64,000 nucleotides of DNA. Source: Chrysoporthe austroafricana. Lineage: Eukaryota > Ascomycota > Sordariomycetes > Diaporthales > Cryphonectriaceae. This document shows positions 44,493-58,700 of the stretch, piece after piece (the stretch's first letter is position 1; every line of letters begins with the position of its first letter). The translations under genes were made by a program, and so were the position numbers. The notes beneath the pieces are model-generated. The model had not been told where the DNA came from, searched no databases, and saw only the letters and a list, made by a program, of their open reading frames with translations. The DNA lies in assembly GCA_001051155.2 (NCBI GenBank), contig JYIP02000004.1, positions 1,241,576-1,305,575 on the forward strand, written 5' to 3'.

Positions 44493-46590
44493 GATAGGTG
44501 ATTCTGAACTTCTTTTGGGCACGATTTCGCGGCACACCTGAATATTGCACACCTATACCTAAGAAAGGAGACATGAGGACAGATCCAGCTGCTCACGCTC
44601 GGGAATGACAGGTTGGAATAGCATCCCAGTACTACGTGCAATTTCGAAGGCATTTCCACGATTTTGCATAAATTGAGACATCAATGTCACTGTTGATGCT
44701 TCGGGAGATCCTGGACCTGATGAGTCCATTCCTAGTTATCCTAAGCAGATGTGTTCATTCTCATATTACAATGACTTCAATACGTCTGTTGCGGGTTGAT
44801 TCGATAGATATCTTGATGCTGGTCCCCAATTAGCTATAGACAGCTACGAAGCCTGCTCTATAGCTGACTGCCATTCCGGTATCCGTAGCCGGACGAGGAC
44901 GAATCTGTATTATTTGACATGTTGCGTTCTTGGACGTACCTAGGTATTGTAGGAAATACTATGGGCGTATTTCAGGACGCTGCTAAATTTGACCCAGAGG
45001 TTTTGAGGGGGGCCTCAAGTGTGAGAGGGACAAGCAAGCGCTAATAACTCGATGCGATCAGCATTTGTGTGTCGCAGACCTCCCTCTGAAGTCATCTTCA
45101 ATAGGTGCTTCATCACTTTGTAGCTCGAACGAGGTGTATAGAAGTCAATTCAACTCTAGAATATTCTAGTATATGACGCTTGTCTTTCTTAAGAGAGTTT
45201 ATTCTTCACATAAAATCTATTTCATTCATAACAGCAATATAGTCCAGACCTAAGGCATATCTCCTATACCTCTGATACATATACCTGCTGATCTCGATCT
45301 TCAAGCAATGGATTTCTCTAATATGAATAAGTCAAATATCAACGAGGCCGGCTCTACACACGTACCAGAATCATAAAATCAGCTGAGATGCCCTACGGAA
45401 CAAGGCTGTATTGACGAAGTCTCTGAGGTTTATAAATCAGGCGTCGTTGGAGGCTGCAGACTCTCTGATCACTGTTGTTGTGACAGAGAAATTGTGTGGA
45501 CGTAGAGGTCACTCTCCTACGTCCGTAACAAAATTTCGAGAGCCTATCCATAGTACCGTTGACAAAAGGATATTCGAACAGGCTGGGGACCTTTTCCTTA
45601 GCTCTACCTGTAAAATTGACTTATGGAAGGCGCGCTCTGCTCCCTTTGGCTATCCTTGGTAGCTTTCTTGACCATCGCGGTGATTGGAAGATTCGTCGGG
45701 ACGGTTTGCTCCACGAAGGGTGGGAAAGCTTCGTAATGAAACTGCTCTGTAAGGGACTGCTGACCTGTTTGAGATTGAACATTCGCGAATCTGACACGCT
45801 TTCTTGGTTTGCTCTGGCCTGCGGGTTGCGTAGGCTGAGGGACTGACGCCTGTCCTGCCGTGTCGCCTGGCTGGTACGATGAAGACATCTTTGATTGATA
45901 TGTGCTAGTGGTGATTATGCTTTTTTTTCTCTTTCTCTTCTCACTACTCATGATCTCCTTTAGGGTCGTAATGCTCGATGTTCTGGTAGTAGGGAGCTAG
46001 GAAAGCTTAGTAGGTTCATATCAGTATTTATACCTACATGGAGCCGAAGTATCTAAGTCACCGCGACAGCTAAAATTCCGAGGAAGGCGGAATTGTACCT
46101 CGCTTCATAACATCGGCTACCTAGATAGTGGTGCGTTCTGTCGATATCACAATCATGATTCGAGCTCAGCACAGCTTCTTTTCAATTACACAATGACATC
46201 AATAGTGGTGATAGCCGTGAGCTGGATAGCTAGGCCTTATTCCAGTCAGAATCAACGAAAGTCACTCGTATGCATGGTGATTAATCGATCGCGGGATGGG
46301 ACTGCGAGTATCCCGAAAATCAGTTACAGGGCATGCCACAATTGCTCAAGGTTGATTGCTGGATCAATTTCCAAAGCTCGGGCTTGAAATTGTTTTTGAT
46401 AGACGAATACCCAAGCGATGTGCACCAACCATCAGCCCACCCCTCTTCTGCCACGCCCCCGGCTCAACATTTTTTAGGCGTTGCTGCCTAGCGCTGCGCT
46501 CTTACGGCAAATCATATATTAAGGCATGCATGAACATCAAATAATTTTTCTACAAGCTCATTCTTTAATTTTATTCTCATATCATTTGAT
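44493..46590. other. intergenic region
   Basis: AT-rich spacer of 2.1 kb. It contains the palindrome TACCTAGGTA at 44937-44946 and a possible small gene at 45604-45951 (minus). Nothing else was recognised. Confidence 0.5.
45604..45951 (-). CDS. hypothetical small basic, Gln/Ser-rich protein
   Basis: A 115-codon frame from an ATG. The N-terminus is strongly basic (KRKRKK), the middle is rich in Gln, Pro and Ser, and a second basic patch reads KPRKRVRFANVQ. I recognise no domain or family and see no introns. The amino-acid make-up looks like a disordered protein or a fragment of one rather than random translation, but it may be non-coding or a remnant of a repeat. Confidence 0.3.
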   Translation of the reverse strand: MSSEKRKRKKSIITTSTYQSKMSSSYQPGDTAGQASVPQPTQPAGQSKPRKRVRFANVQSQTGQQSLTEQFHYEAFPPFVEQTVPTNLPITAMVKKATKDSQREQSAPSISQFYR

Positions 46591-47906
46591 ATGGCTAATC
46601 TCGCTCCCAAAGTCCCCGAACAGGAGCATCAGGAAGAGCCCGATGTGATCGACCGCATGGCTTCAGACCTTGCCGAGCGGATCCGCGGCAGCAAACATTT
46701 CATCGTGTTCACAGGAGCGGGCGTCAGCACCTCAGCAGGTTTGCGATTCTCTTGAGTGGACCAGATGCTAGAATTATTATCTGATGGTGACACAGGCATC
46801 GCAGATTTCCGAGGCCCGGAAGGTGTCTGGACACTCAAGGCGCAAGGCAGAGAGTCCTCGATCAAGTCCATCGACACAATGCAGGCCATACCGACGCTTA
46901 CACACATGGCACTTGTGGAGCTGCAGAATCGAGAGATGATAAAATATCTGGTCAGCCAGAACTGTGACGGTCTGCATAGGAAGAGTGGAATCTCGCCTGT
47001 GAGCTGCATCAACCCGTGAACATCTGCTTGCCGACAGACCCTGACCAAAGCCAGGACCGGATTTCAGAGCTACACGGCAACAGCAATCGCGAGTATTGCA
47101 AGAAGTGCGGGAAAGAATACATACGCGGTGGGTCACCCGCCGCCATGACGCCTCTTTACGTCTTTATACTGAATCTTATAGACTTCCGAGCTGTGGCACC
47201 CGACCACAGCGATGTTCATGACCACCGCACGGGGCGCAAATGCACTCTATGTAATGGCGTACTTTTGGATAGCATCATCAACTTCGGGGAGTATCTCCCG
47301 GAGATACCTCTCAGAGATGCCCGCAAACACGCCAAGAAGGCCGACCTATGCCTCGTCCTTGGTTCCTCGCTGACGGTGCCCCCGGCGTGCGAGATCCCGG
47401 AGACCGTTGGTCTTAGCAAGAAGGCAACTCTCGTTATTTGCAATCTCCAGGATACACCGCTGGATAAGGTGGCCGATTTGCGCATTTACGCTAAGGCAGA
47501 TGACCTGATGCAGAGGGTCATGGACAAGCTCGGGTGTCAGATACCTCCTTTTGTGCTGCGACGCAAGCTTGTAGTAACAGGAAGTGTCAATGGTGGCAGG
47601 AGGCTCCACCTTACGGTGTCTGGTGTTGATGTCGACGGTACGCCCATGTCATTCCTCAAGTCCGTTAGGTGCCTTAATAATAGGCGTCTGGTCCGCTCTG
47701 AGCCATTTACCGTCCAGTTCCGCGGCATCAACGATCCGAACGAGGATATCAAACTAGATCTTGAGTTCATGGGTCACTATGGGGAGCCGAACCTAGAGAT
47801 CACGTACCGATACGGTGGCAGGGAGACTGAAGAAACTGTGTATGCACTCGAGTATAATCCCATGGTAGGGACATGGGATGTCAGCGTCGAGGGCCAAGCA
47901 GACTAA
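46591..47906 (+). CDS. sirtuin, SIRT6/SIRT7-like NAD-dependent deacylase
   Basis: NAD-dependent protein deacetylase/deacylase of the class IV sirtuins. Four exons, 46591-46738, 46796-46998, 47055-47127 and 47182-47906, with introns of 57, 56 and 54 nt all in phase, give 382 aa. The NAD motif [22 protein letters not shown] spans the first junction. QNCDGLHRKSG follows. The catalytic His is in ELHGN. The zinc site is CKKC plus CTLC, and DFRAVAPDH and DHRTGRKC are characteristic of the SIRT6/7 branch. LVLGSSLTVPP and the cofactor-binding NLQDTPLD complete the domain. The last 120 residues form an extension of unknown role. Human SIRT6 acts on chromatin. The fungal role is unproven. Confidence 0.95.
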
Positions 47907-49400
47907 AGAATCCCCTGTCTGTTATCTGGTTCACACAAAGGAAGTCGTAGAGCTTTTATTTCTGCTATGTACAACCTTATAAGTGAGACTTACAGCATAT
48001 GATGATCGCTATCCTCTGAGTAGTAGCTTCGACACATTCACCTAGCTTTTGATAGCATTGATGCGCAGCGTGCTATGGTCTCCTATGCACGGCTTTGTCT
48101 TTCGGCCTCTAGAGTTCCTTGAGCTCGTTACTTATTTGCCTTGGCCTAGTTCCATATACAGCCCCTCGTTTTGGCCTCTTCAGCGTCCCGCGTTGATTTA
48201 CCCTAGGCTTCTTGATTTTCCATTGAAATGCCACGTTAACATCATTGTGGAGCGTGGTCACCTCCTCAAACTCATCGCATTTCCACAACAAAAAATATAA
48301 ATATGTAACGAGATTGATATATATTCTATTTCTTTAGCCTTTTTTGATATGTAAGGCGAAGACTTGAACAAGTTCCAGCACCGAACTTCGACGACGTTAC
48401 GATCTACACCAGTTGGATATACATCTTGGCTTGTCATTGATGCTATCAGACTTCATGGGAGTTCTCTAAGATCATTCAACTCGTTCTAGTCTCCGTTTAT
48501 CATCCATCAAGATCTTTCTAGGTATGGCCTTGGGCTGAGGCCACTACACACAAACTATTAGGTCACGTTTACAATATTTTACGACAGCTATATAGCACGA
48601 ACTAGATTGCAGGCTATGATAAAGCCTTCCGCAAGTACTCAGGCAGGCGTACGCTACGCAATTTTACTTTCATTTTTGACTGCCGATAGACCATCTGGAC
48701 CCTGTACTTCACTTGCACTATATCTATTTTCTTTCTGCTTGATTCAGGACTCACGGTATAATTTGAATAGTCAAGTTTACCACTGTGTTACTAAATAATC
48801 TACACGAGGCTCTCTTCATATCCTCATAATGTTGAAGCCCGTTAAGGCCTCTGATTCCCAGGTAATTTATCCTGGGATTCATGTTACTTACATGAACAAC
48901 ACTACTGTTTAGAGCCTCCCTAACTTCGCTCTAGACCTGCTAATATCTTGATTCCACGATTCCGGGGATGAAGTCTTCTACTATCTAAAGAAGGCCGAAG
49001 AATACCATTTGGAAAATCCAATGCTCAAACGAGCTAGGCTCAGCTTCCTATACACACACTCAGAGCAGGCGTATCCGTCAACACAAAAACACGGCGCTCC
49101 TGAACTGGAAGCAGAGCATCAGTGACGTCAAATAAGAGATGAATCTTGAGACTTGCGTGTCAACTAAAGCTGTTCTTCCCGGCTTGCTGATATCACATTG
49201 CGTGATGTTGAGAGACGTGGTCTCACAACTCTTTGAAGGTGGTTGGTCGATCTGTCGATCCCTAAATTCAGGGTCCACACCTCACCACTGCCCCGATGGC
49301 ATATCCCCGGTTTTGAGACTAGCCTCTGGACCGAAAACGTCTAGTCTAGACCCTGTGCGCAATGGCTGAAATGATTGATCACAACGCATCTTTGGAGACA
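47907..49400. other. AT-rich intergenic stretch
   Basis: AT-rich DNA downstream of the sirtuin gene. Only short frames are present. No recognisable gene or RNA. Confidence 0.5.
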
Positions 49401-49488
49401 GGGCGTCGGAGGTGAAGTATTCAGTACCATATTTGCGCAGTAATGCTTACTATTGGGTTCCGTAACTATTGTTTCCCTGCTTCAGTGT

Positions 49489-49514
49489 TGAGTGGTGGTG
49501 GTGGGGGGGGGGGT
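49489..49514 (+). repeat. GT/G-rich low-complexity tract
   Basis: (GTG)n running into about eleven consecutive G residues. A simple-sequence tract at the border between the AT-rich stretch and the following gene-poor region. Confidence 0.8.
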
Positions 49515-52500
49515 GCATTTGTATAGGCCCAAAACGAGGAGGGATTTGCTCCGTAATGACCTTTTCTTGCGTCTCAGTGGCAGGGGTTGCGCTGAGGGTG
49601 CAGAGGGGACATCATCCTCTTGTATCTGCGGCAAATCATCTCGTCATAAGCGACTTTACCATGTACGACAGGCGGCATGTGAAAATTACGTGAGGGCTCC
49701 ACTGAAGATAGGTTCGACATGTTACCTTAGATACTATTATGCCGGTGCAGACCCGTTATCCTGCTGGACTTTGAGACCTTGAGAGCCACAAGCGTGTAAG
49801 TGACAATTTTTATAGCAGTCCCTGTGGCCGTCATCATTGAGCCGACTCCACGCGCTTACAGAGCCCGAATGGCGCTGGGCCACCGGCTCGACTGTCCATG
49901 GGATTCCTCGAGATGCGACTGACACTCAGAGAAAGGAGCTGACATGTCCAGGACGCCAGATGGTTCTATTGACCAGCCGTAACATTGCTCGCCAAGACCA
50001 TCACAGCCCATCATCTTCGCAGATTGAATCCCCACACCGAGCTAGTCTTGCGATCTGTGGGGTGCAGCGAGGGTTGAACGGTAGCAATCTTATACCGGTC
50101 GGAGGCCCTCAACGTCACACTCAACAATGCTCCTTCTTCCCACCACCACTACGCTCGTAGGACGCCAAGACCTGGGGTATGATTCGAGCAGGCTTAGTTT
50201 CGCAGATTCTGGCTGGACTGTTGATGTAGCAGAGGGTGGTGGGGTGAAGCCACACCAACGCGTTAGGTGGCTGGCAGGATACTGGACACCCGAGAAGCAG
50301 TCCTTGATATTTGCCGTCGTCCCGACCGCTCAAGTTGCATCTCAAGGATTCAGATGGGTGACCCCCTTAGTAGATTGAAGCCGTGCGGTCTGTCTGGGCT
50401 CTGGTGTGGAAAGTAGTGTGTGGAACGCAGCCAACGCTACCCTAGCACCGTCGCGTTTCAGGCTTCTAGAGACGTTCCTGTTAGAAAAAGCAAGACCCTG
50501 TTTTAGAGAGATACAGAGGCTGTGGACATATAGATGAGACAGCTGGGTAACACAACTGTGCTACCGGGCAATGTCCAGAAGTCGTTGACAAAGCCACCAA
50601 CGGTCAGCATGCGGGGCGTTCGTACTATGGTATCATAGCGCCGTGGCAGGCGTGAAATGCGTCAACAGCGGCATTGCGAGTGGTATTAGGGCACTCTAAA
50701 GACCCGTCGTCACAGTTCGTCATCATGGTCCAGCTTCAAGGGGTGTAGGCTTCCCGTGTCTGTTCCAACCGCTGTCTCGTCCGACGCGCTCCAGAAGCTC
50801 TCGGCCGGTCGGGACCCGATATCATGCATCTCCGAGACTGCACGCAGCCGCTGTGCCAGGGAGCTCGGGGGTCCTGGATTGTCCAATGGGGTTGTCAGTG
50901 ACGTTGATAGCTATGCAGACCACAACGCCCCTACATCTCCGTATGCCGTGCGAGTGTGAGCCATGCGGATTGCCACACCGAGTGCGTCTTTTTGCTTGCC
51001 ATTGCATGCCAGCGCTGAGAGTGATGTCAAAATCAGCTCAAGGTCTGTGGGGTGCATCGCCTATGCCTACCAAATCATCGAACTGCGTCACCCCTCATCT
51101 GTGCCGGTCCGAGGTGGCTAGAGACTGACGTTCAGCCTCGAAAGCCCCGTTCGGTTATAATTTCCCTCTTTCATAAGCTGGGGCCCCGCCACAGCCGTCC
51201 GAGGATCTGTTGAGAAGGATCTGTTGTTATTACGAGACACCCATCTCGGTAGGGAGGGCGGCATATCTACATGCAACAGCTGCGACGACCGGAGTTGCTG
51301 AGGAGGCGAAAGATAACGCAGGGTTCGTCCTGACTTCTAAGCCAATCCCGACCACCCCGGAGATTTCATCGGCCATGAATGTCAGTCCACCAGCGCGCCT
51401 CAGATGGCACACTAGAAGATTTAGTTACAGGTGTGGCGCGGACGCTGCAGCAGGAGGTGCAGCTTGCAGATGCGCCATCCCACACACCCTTTGGCTCAGA
51501 CCCTTTCGGCATTCCGGCGCCCCAGCTCCACCACAAAACTCCTGTAGCAGAGACATCGAATACTCGCCCAGCCTGTTCGAGACTCCCCAGTCCCCAGTGG
51601 GCCGGCTGCAGAGGACCATGCGATACAACCTCTTAGTAGAGTCTGATATATCATCTCAGACAGGAGGTGGTGTGCGAGTGCGGTCTTGTGGCGCAAGTCC
51701 ATTGTTGCACGGGCAAACTCGACCGGCATGGTGAACATGTCGTAGTATTATTAATATCCCGCCCGTCAATAGCCGTGGTGCCATCACTGGGTAGGATCGC
51801 AGAGCCCCTCTACAGGATGTTGCAAAATGCCGCGAAGCCAACATCAGTTTTCTCACCATCTATCTACGCGCCGTGGTGACGGGCGCTGGCCGGATCTCGC
51901 GGGGCCGGGAAAGGCGGGGAAAGATCGCCGTGAGGATCCCCAAAGAAGCTCCACGACCCTCTGGCAGATGTGTGGGACTGTGGGGTGTCAGGTGAAGCTT
52001 GCGTCGGACGAGATCTCTTGAGTGATAGTGTGGACATGATCCGACAGTCAACAGCCCCTTGGGCTGTGTGCACGGATGTGGTGTCGCCAGCCGGCATGGC
52101 CGTTGTGCCCAAGGGACCCCGAGCCCGACGATCACGGCGAAGGCAGCGCACCTCGACGGCCGTGATCGCCTGTGGGAAACTTGGTGCCCCAGGGTCGAAC
52201 CCAGCAGAGCCTGCAGAAGACCCAGACCCTCTATGCATGGCATGATAGCTACCCGCGCGCGGGCTATGCTAAACCGCACGGGACGGCGTCAAACTAAGCC
52301 CGACGCTGGTGGTGGGGACTAACGCCGCGGTTTGCTCAGATGCTGAAAATCTCGTATCTTGCTGTCGGGGTCTGTTGTAGGTGCTCCAAATTCCAATCTC
52401 GGCTGGTGGAAATTTTTCTGTTGAGGGAATTGCCACTCGCCTCAAGTATGCCAGTTGTCTGGCATGTCTGGGTATCACACGCAGGCCGGCATTGGCGCTT

Positions 52501-55500
52501 AGACAACTGTGGCTCGGTTGCCTGACCGCTGCCGTGGGAGGCTGCGAGAATATACCGCCTACTACTCCCCGCCCCCGGGGCCAGCATAGTATCAGGACGT
52601 TCTGGGTGAGGGGACAGCTGCCGTGGCCTGCAGACGGGAGAGTGAGCGTGTCTCTTCTCAGGAGTTTCGTCTCCGGCGGTAGGCGACTGGGAGAGGCTCC
52701 GTCCGCACTTCCGCGCTTTTCCTCCGCAAATAACGGCAGCGATCCTATCTCCCATTCTTCAGGGTCCTTCCCAGCCATGGGACTTTTCCCAGTCGTGAAG
52801 GGTCCAAGCACGAACCAAAGCGCGGGGAAGGACGTCGTGTGGTCGAGAGCCAGCTTCTGCGGGGCTCGAGAAACCTTGGCACCCACCATCTCACCACACA
52901 ATGGGATGGCGATGTACGAGACAGTGCGAGCTCGAGATGGAGGCTCAAATATGATTCGAGGCTATTCCTGAAGAGGTACCCGTGCTTGCTCCTTCAGGTA
53001 TGTTGCATATCAACACCCTCCACCTCATTGCCCCTCGATATCAGTGTCGCAGTACATGCTCTCCGGCCTCACACCCCTCTGGTCACAGCATTACTGATAG
53101 CTCCACCCCCGGTCGATGGCCCCGTCTCCAAAGCTACCCCGTCTGGCAAGTCCCTACGCGCTGCGATTCCGTAGCTGTCGTCCATCTCTGCTGCACGAAG
53201 GGTTCAGCACATGCAGCTTGCCTTATTTCACAGACCCCCGAGACGGCTAGCCGGTAGGCCGTCGAGTTATCGTCCTGTTCCCACTCAAGATCAGCTCGCG
53301 CAGTGGAACGGTCCCCTCGCATTGGTATCCTGCACGTACTGCTTCCCAGAGACTGTCCACGCATCCCCCTCCCCCGGAGTCTTTTTCCCATGGGCAGCTT
53401 TAAGCCAAGGTATTTGCGCCACTGTGAGACTTCGCCCTCATCGCTTCGTAGATAGTCTGCAGTAGACCATGAGGTCTCGAATGGTTCGGGGCTTGGGTTG
53501 GCCACCTGCGGTCTGTTCGTTTGTTGGCGTACCTGGAAACAACAGGGCGGCATCCCGAGTATCGGACAGTCAGACAAAAGGAATTGAGTCATGAATGAGA
53601 TAGCAGATTGATGTCGTTCAGGAAGTTCACGGCTCCCCCCTCCCCCCACAGCATTCACCGGCTGCTGTGAAACCAAGCTGGGGCACCAATTACCGTCACA
53701 CAGCAACGGCCTCAGATGCCCGGGTTCTGATATGTGACAGCCCTAGGGTGGCAGCGCTCGCTCTCGCTTGAGATGGTCACGTCGCGTCCGATAGCCACGG
53801 CTAAAGGAGTATGCACTTGATATTGGTGAGGCACTCGCCCACCCTCTTTCTGAATGCACACACCTTCCACAACGGAAGAGTCGGTGCCGCGACCTGGCAT
53901 CATCGATATCATACTTGATGGGTGCTGAGACGTCTCGCGAACTGTTGCCTGTCTATTCCGCCAGTCATGTCCCGAGATGGGTGCCACTCCGTCATATACG
54001 GACACGTCGCAGCGAGGATGACACGCAGTGCTTGCCTTCTCGCCCGACAGGTTTGAGGCTGTCACGAGGGCAACGCAACGTCAACTACTTAGCGTCCGTC
54101 CCTCGATGAAAGGTCCGCAGCTTGTCGTATGTCCCCTTTCGAAGAGCAGTGATCTAGAGGACAGCATAAATACCCAATCGCTTGACTCAGGGGGGCCACA
54201 CGATAATCTTCCTGTGAGGGATCTAAGTTCCCATCCACGTTAAAGCTCGTCGAGAGTCTCTTGACCCCGACGGATTCTCCCCGTGCTGTTCTCCCATGGC
54301 ATCCTAAAGGACAGTGATAGCTCCCGTTGCCCCTCACAGGTGGGACCATTGGGCTTCGTGTAGGCCCTCAGGGCCACGAACTCGTTCAGTCAGAACATGT
54401 GATTGTCCAAGGCTTTCGTCATGTGTTTCCAGACTCAATCACAAAACAAAACGATGCACAGCATCACCTGGAGGTCACTTGACCAGCAGGAGGTTCCCAC
54501 CGCCATAATCATCTTAGCAGCTAACCCGGATGCTCGCGGTGCTTCAAGCTGCAGGCGCCGAACTGGGCGCGGAGAACTAACCCCAACGAAAGCCATACCT
54601 CCACGAGAAACCTCCAACTGCCGTAGCCTCCAGTCACGACCTTGTCGAGACCATGGCCCCGAAGCAAGAACACACGCCCCGGCGTGTGCAATCCTAGGCT
54701 TAGATGTGCTAAGTATCCATAGTGGCCGACCTCCAGTGCCGTCACCACCGGAGTCGCTCCCCAACGACGCAACTGCGCAGCCAAAGCCCTAGACCAGACG
54801 CCGGTGCACATTGGGGAATCCTGCCACTAAAGCAGTCTGCCCTGGATCACGGCACCACTATAGTAGCTCGAGAGAGGGAGATGCACCAGACCAGTCGCGT
54901 CCCGGTAGTTCTAAGAGGCAAACAGATAGTTTCGAGCCAACTACCCCGGCCTCACCGCCATGCTTGGATCTGGTATGCCCCGAAGAGCTAGGCGGCCCGG
55001 CACCTCTCCTAGCATAACGGCCGGAAGTAGCCTGGCCCCGCGGGCTAGTAGAGCCATCATGCATGATATGACCGTTGTCTGCGGAGTGGCCGCACCCCGG
55101 GTTGGCGTCTTGCTTAGGACTGTAACCGATGCGTTCAAACCCTGCATCGGAGAGGCACTGCAGGTGAATAAGACTCTAAGAAGGTCAGGTCGTGTGTTTT
55201 TGTAACGGGATGGGGTCGTGATCTGTTGCTCGTTTGATGTTAGGTACGCACCCACGCATCTTCTTCCTTGGTGGCTCACTCGAGCTCGCCCCGAGCCGAG
55301 TAGGCCCTGTCGAAATTTTCCAGAAATTGATTGAGAAACTCCTCCTATTGGATGAGATGTACGTGACCGCCACGCGGGATGTCTGTCCTGAACTGTGTCG
55401 CGACCGAATCATGCCCCTGAATATCCGGGTCACCTGCTCCAGACTCAATGTGGTGTGTGCAAGCTACATCAAGATGCAAGCCTTCTCGCACCAATAAGGC

Positions 55501-55597
55501 GTCCACTAGCGACAGACGAGTAGGCAGACAGGTAGGCAGCAGATCGTCCATGTGATCAACGACACGGTTGGCCGGGTACGGCAACCAAGAGCTCCAA

Positions 55598-55714
55598 AAT
55601 CAGCCTCGACATTGCCCTGTACGACCACACCGAGTTCGAGAGCTGGGTCTCTTGCGAGGACAACGTAGTTGGATTCATCAACGAGGCGGTGAACATGCGA
55701 CTTTCATGTCTTGT
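55598..55714 (+). pseudogene. coding-like fragment, family unknown
   Basis: One frame reads SLDIALYDHTEFESWVSCED followed by NVVGFINEAVNMR, a sequence with natural protein composition. It has no start codon, no continuation and no splice partner that I could find. An adjacent frame at 55318-55495 (EIFQKLIEKLLLLDEMYVTA) is similar in character. Both may come from one decayed gene. No family is recognised. Confidence 0.25.
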
Positions 55715-58700
55715 TTCAGAGCCGGGGCCATTGCCTTGCTACGGACACTGAAGACCATGTGAACCTTGGGACTTCACCTCTCACGGGGCCGGAGGTACGT
55801 CCGTGGGTTTGTGAACATCGCCGATGGTCGATCGATCCGGTAATAACCCATGGCCGAGCGCATAGGGCCCAGACAGCCGGTAGGCACATGATTAAGGCAG
55901 CCGTTCAACTAATGCACTGGGTGGTATCCTCCATGGCGTTTTCCCTGTTTCACTGTGCACCAAATTAGGACTCTACTTTCCCGAAATATGATCTAGTTGA
56001 TGAGCGCTTTTGAGCGTCATTGATCGTGACTTCCACAGTCAGCTGAGACTCGGCGGCAGAAGAGTGTGCATAGCATGAAATCGTGCGATTTGGGAACATC
56101 AGCTTGCTGAGGTCAGACGAGGCGCAGGAAGCCAGCTCCGTCGGCCCAGAGGAGCATTGCAGCAGGATCGCACTCTGCGCGTCGGAGATTAGTCTTAGCA
56201 AAGCCCTCACCCAGGCCCTTGGCGAAGCTGTCATGTTCTGGGTATGACAAGGCATGCGCCTTGATTTTGGGTATTGCGCAGGGTTATTTTGTAGAGTCGA
56301 AATTGTGCCCTGAAGAGCTACAGGTGACGAGGTCTGGCAGAGCCTCCTCAGTGTGCTGGGGCATATTTGGCGAGGCCCCACCAAGTCTTACCGAAAGGAT
56401 CAAAGGTTGAATGGGTGTGATGAGCAGTGAGATAGCATGGCATTAGTAGGATGGTAAATCTCAGCACCCAGACCACAGCTGGCCAGAAAGTTAGAACGCT
56501 GTCTTTGACACTGTCTGAGATCCTTCAGCGGCCATGCTCCTCTCGCTTCGCAGGACCCAGGCCCCAGGCCCATACAGTGTCTACGAACACCGCTGTGGGC
56601 CCTGTTGGATCATCCTGGCTCAGTGGGGTATTCTGGGGGCGGAGGCGCTGTAGCTTGCTTGACAGCGCTCTTTGCGGCCGGCTACAAGACGCTGTGGGGC
56701 CGGCGTTTGTGGCGCTGGGATCGAGCTTCTTCGATCTGGCAGCGAAGCCCTCGATGGCGGCCGTGTGTGTGAAACGCGGCTCGACGTCATTGAGGGCCAA
56801 CTGTCTGTATCACCGAGTTAGCCTAGACTGCTTACTGCCACAATCTGCCGCAAATGCTCCGGACTTCGTCGACGCGACCAGGAGCCTTGCCAGCTGGGCC
56901 TTGTTGTCGTTGCGCGCCTTGCGAAGTACTCCGTATGGCGATCATGTTCCCTTCGAAGAGACGCCAAATGCGCCCTTCGCACGGGACCTCCTCAGTAGAG
57001 CGCGATCGGAAGCGTTGGCCGGCGGAGTTGGAGCTTTAGAGCTGAAAGACCTCTAGAAATGTTCGCGAATCGTTCACTGACCTGGCACGTGGCTTGGTTG
57101 ATGCTGATGTCGCGAACCGGGAGGCTGACGACGCATCCCTGAGAAATCCAGCAGATGCTCCCTCAGTCTACTTCTTCCGGTCAGGACATCTCACTTGCGC
57201 TCCAAGCACGTTGGAATGGGCAGGTGCTCGATCCCTAGTCGTCCGTACGTGCCTACAGTCCGCCGACTTATCTCGCATAGAGCTCCATGCCTACGGACGA
57301 CTACTAACATCATGGAAACTTGGTTGCGACGAGAAGGTCCTGCAAGTATCATCCACGTCCGAGACAGCATAGAGGCGTTTATTGGCCATAAAGCCACAGC
57401 AGCATCCCAGGAGCTTGGTTCAAAGTGGCAAGCCCAGTGGCAATCAGTGGGGCCGGGCCTGCAGAAGCGTGCCTTGGTACTAGGTAGAGTACGTCGTCAG
57501 ATCCATGCCCATGGTGCCCAGGCTGAGCGGCGGGGCTGGATGGCGTTCACGACCCATGTACGCCCGTACTAGCCGCCTAGCGTGCTGCGCGGCATTCCGG
57601 TAGACGACATGTCCCTCCGCGCCAGACGACCGGCCGTTGACTACCTGCGGATGACACAGGCCACACAACCTCCCCGGCCGCTGCCCGCCGGCGTCACCCT
57701 CCTTTTCAGTTGGCATGGCCCAGATCTGGATTATGGCCGAAGATTGCGATCAGGTTTCAGTCGATATTCTCGAGAATACCATCTCGTGGCATGCTCTTGA
57801 CGGCCGTCCTGGACGGCGATGAGCCCGATCAGTCTGTCGATCGGGGCCTTGTGGTCCCTGTTCCGACGGCTGTTCCTGAATATCCAAAGTCCCTGCGTGC
57901 TGGGCTTGCCAGGGGACGGCGGAAGGGAGCTAGGTATCGCAACTGCTACCGAAGCACAGAACCAGACGGCGAGGCGTGCTGTCTGACGGTGGTGGTGCTC
58001 AGTAGCTGCTTGTCATGTTGGGTAAGCCTTCACCCCATCCCCACGACGAGGGTCAGGCCGCGTGCCGCCCGCAGATTGAGAGCCTCCGCGACAGCCGGAA
58101 GTAAGTGATGGGGTGCATTCCGCTCGAAACTGTGACTAGAAGCTCAGAGGTCGACGACCCCTCGAGGACTGGTTGCCAATTGCCAGCACCGCGGCCCGTG
58201 GAGCGGACATTCCTTACGTTCATGACCTGATGCAGAGGTCCCGTCACCTGATGTGAATCTCCTTGCAGGGGTTTTCGAGGGGAAGCACCAGCTGGGTCGG
58301 GTAAGTGCATTAACGCATCATGACCGGTACCATGGTGCCATGGTAGCTCGTCAGAAAGCCTATCCGCCTTGTGTACCGAGACCAGGAAGGACCCCTCTGG
58401 TCATTCACTTAGTATTGAAGCTGCAAGTAGTGCAACGGTCTAGTAAACATTATCTCGTGGTAATAGTTTGTACGGATCCGTACTGTACGGTGGTAAGCAG
58501 TGCATGCTCGCGGTCCACGGGTCACACGCAGAGCCACGGCATGCGCTGCCAGCGCAGAAACGACTCCGCGTGATGCTTGTTGTCCGTGCATGTTGCTCCG
58601 GCGGTGTCCTAGACCTCACTCAGGTTCGGGATTCGAACGCAGTCCACTGAAACCGTACGTGGAGTGCATGCAGTAGTGGTCGTACGTACCCAGTAGTATG

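Noticed and set aside
52269..52901. 210-codon open frame on the minus strand
   Set aside because: No recognisable motif, and competing frames of similar length lie on the opposite strand. It is not supported as a gene.
53134..53706. 190-codon open frame on the minus strand
   Set aside because: No domain, and low-quality sequence with Ser/Arg/Trp excess. Probably a chance frame in a gene-poor region.
54019..54060. LAFSPD-like string, suggestive of a WD40 repeat (NLR-type gene)
   Set aside because: A single six-residue likeness with no neighbouring repeats, no WD dipeptides at the right spacing and no NACHT motif.
56451..57056. 201-codon open frame on the plus strand, with a 91-codon frame opposite
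   Set aside because: Long frames open on both strands reflect GC-rich composition. There is no recognisable domain or signal, and the translation is rich in Ser/Arg/Ala without pattern.
58600..58660. ATTCGAACG/CGTTCGAATC resembling a tRNA B-box
   Set aside because: No complementary stems or A-box are found at the right distance on either strand.
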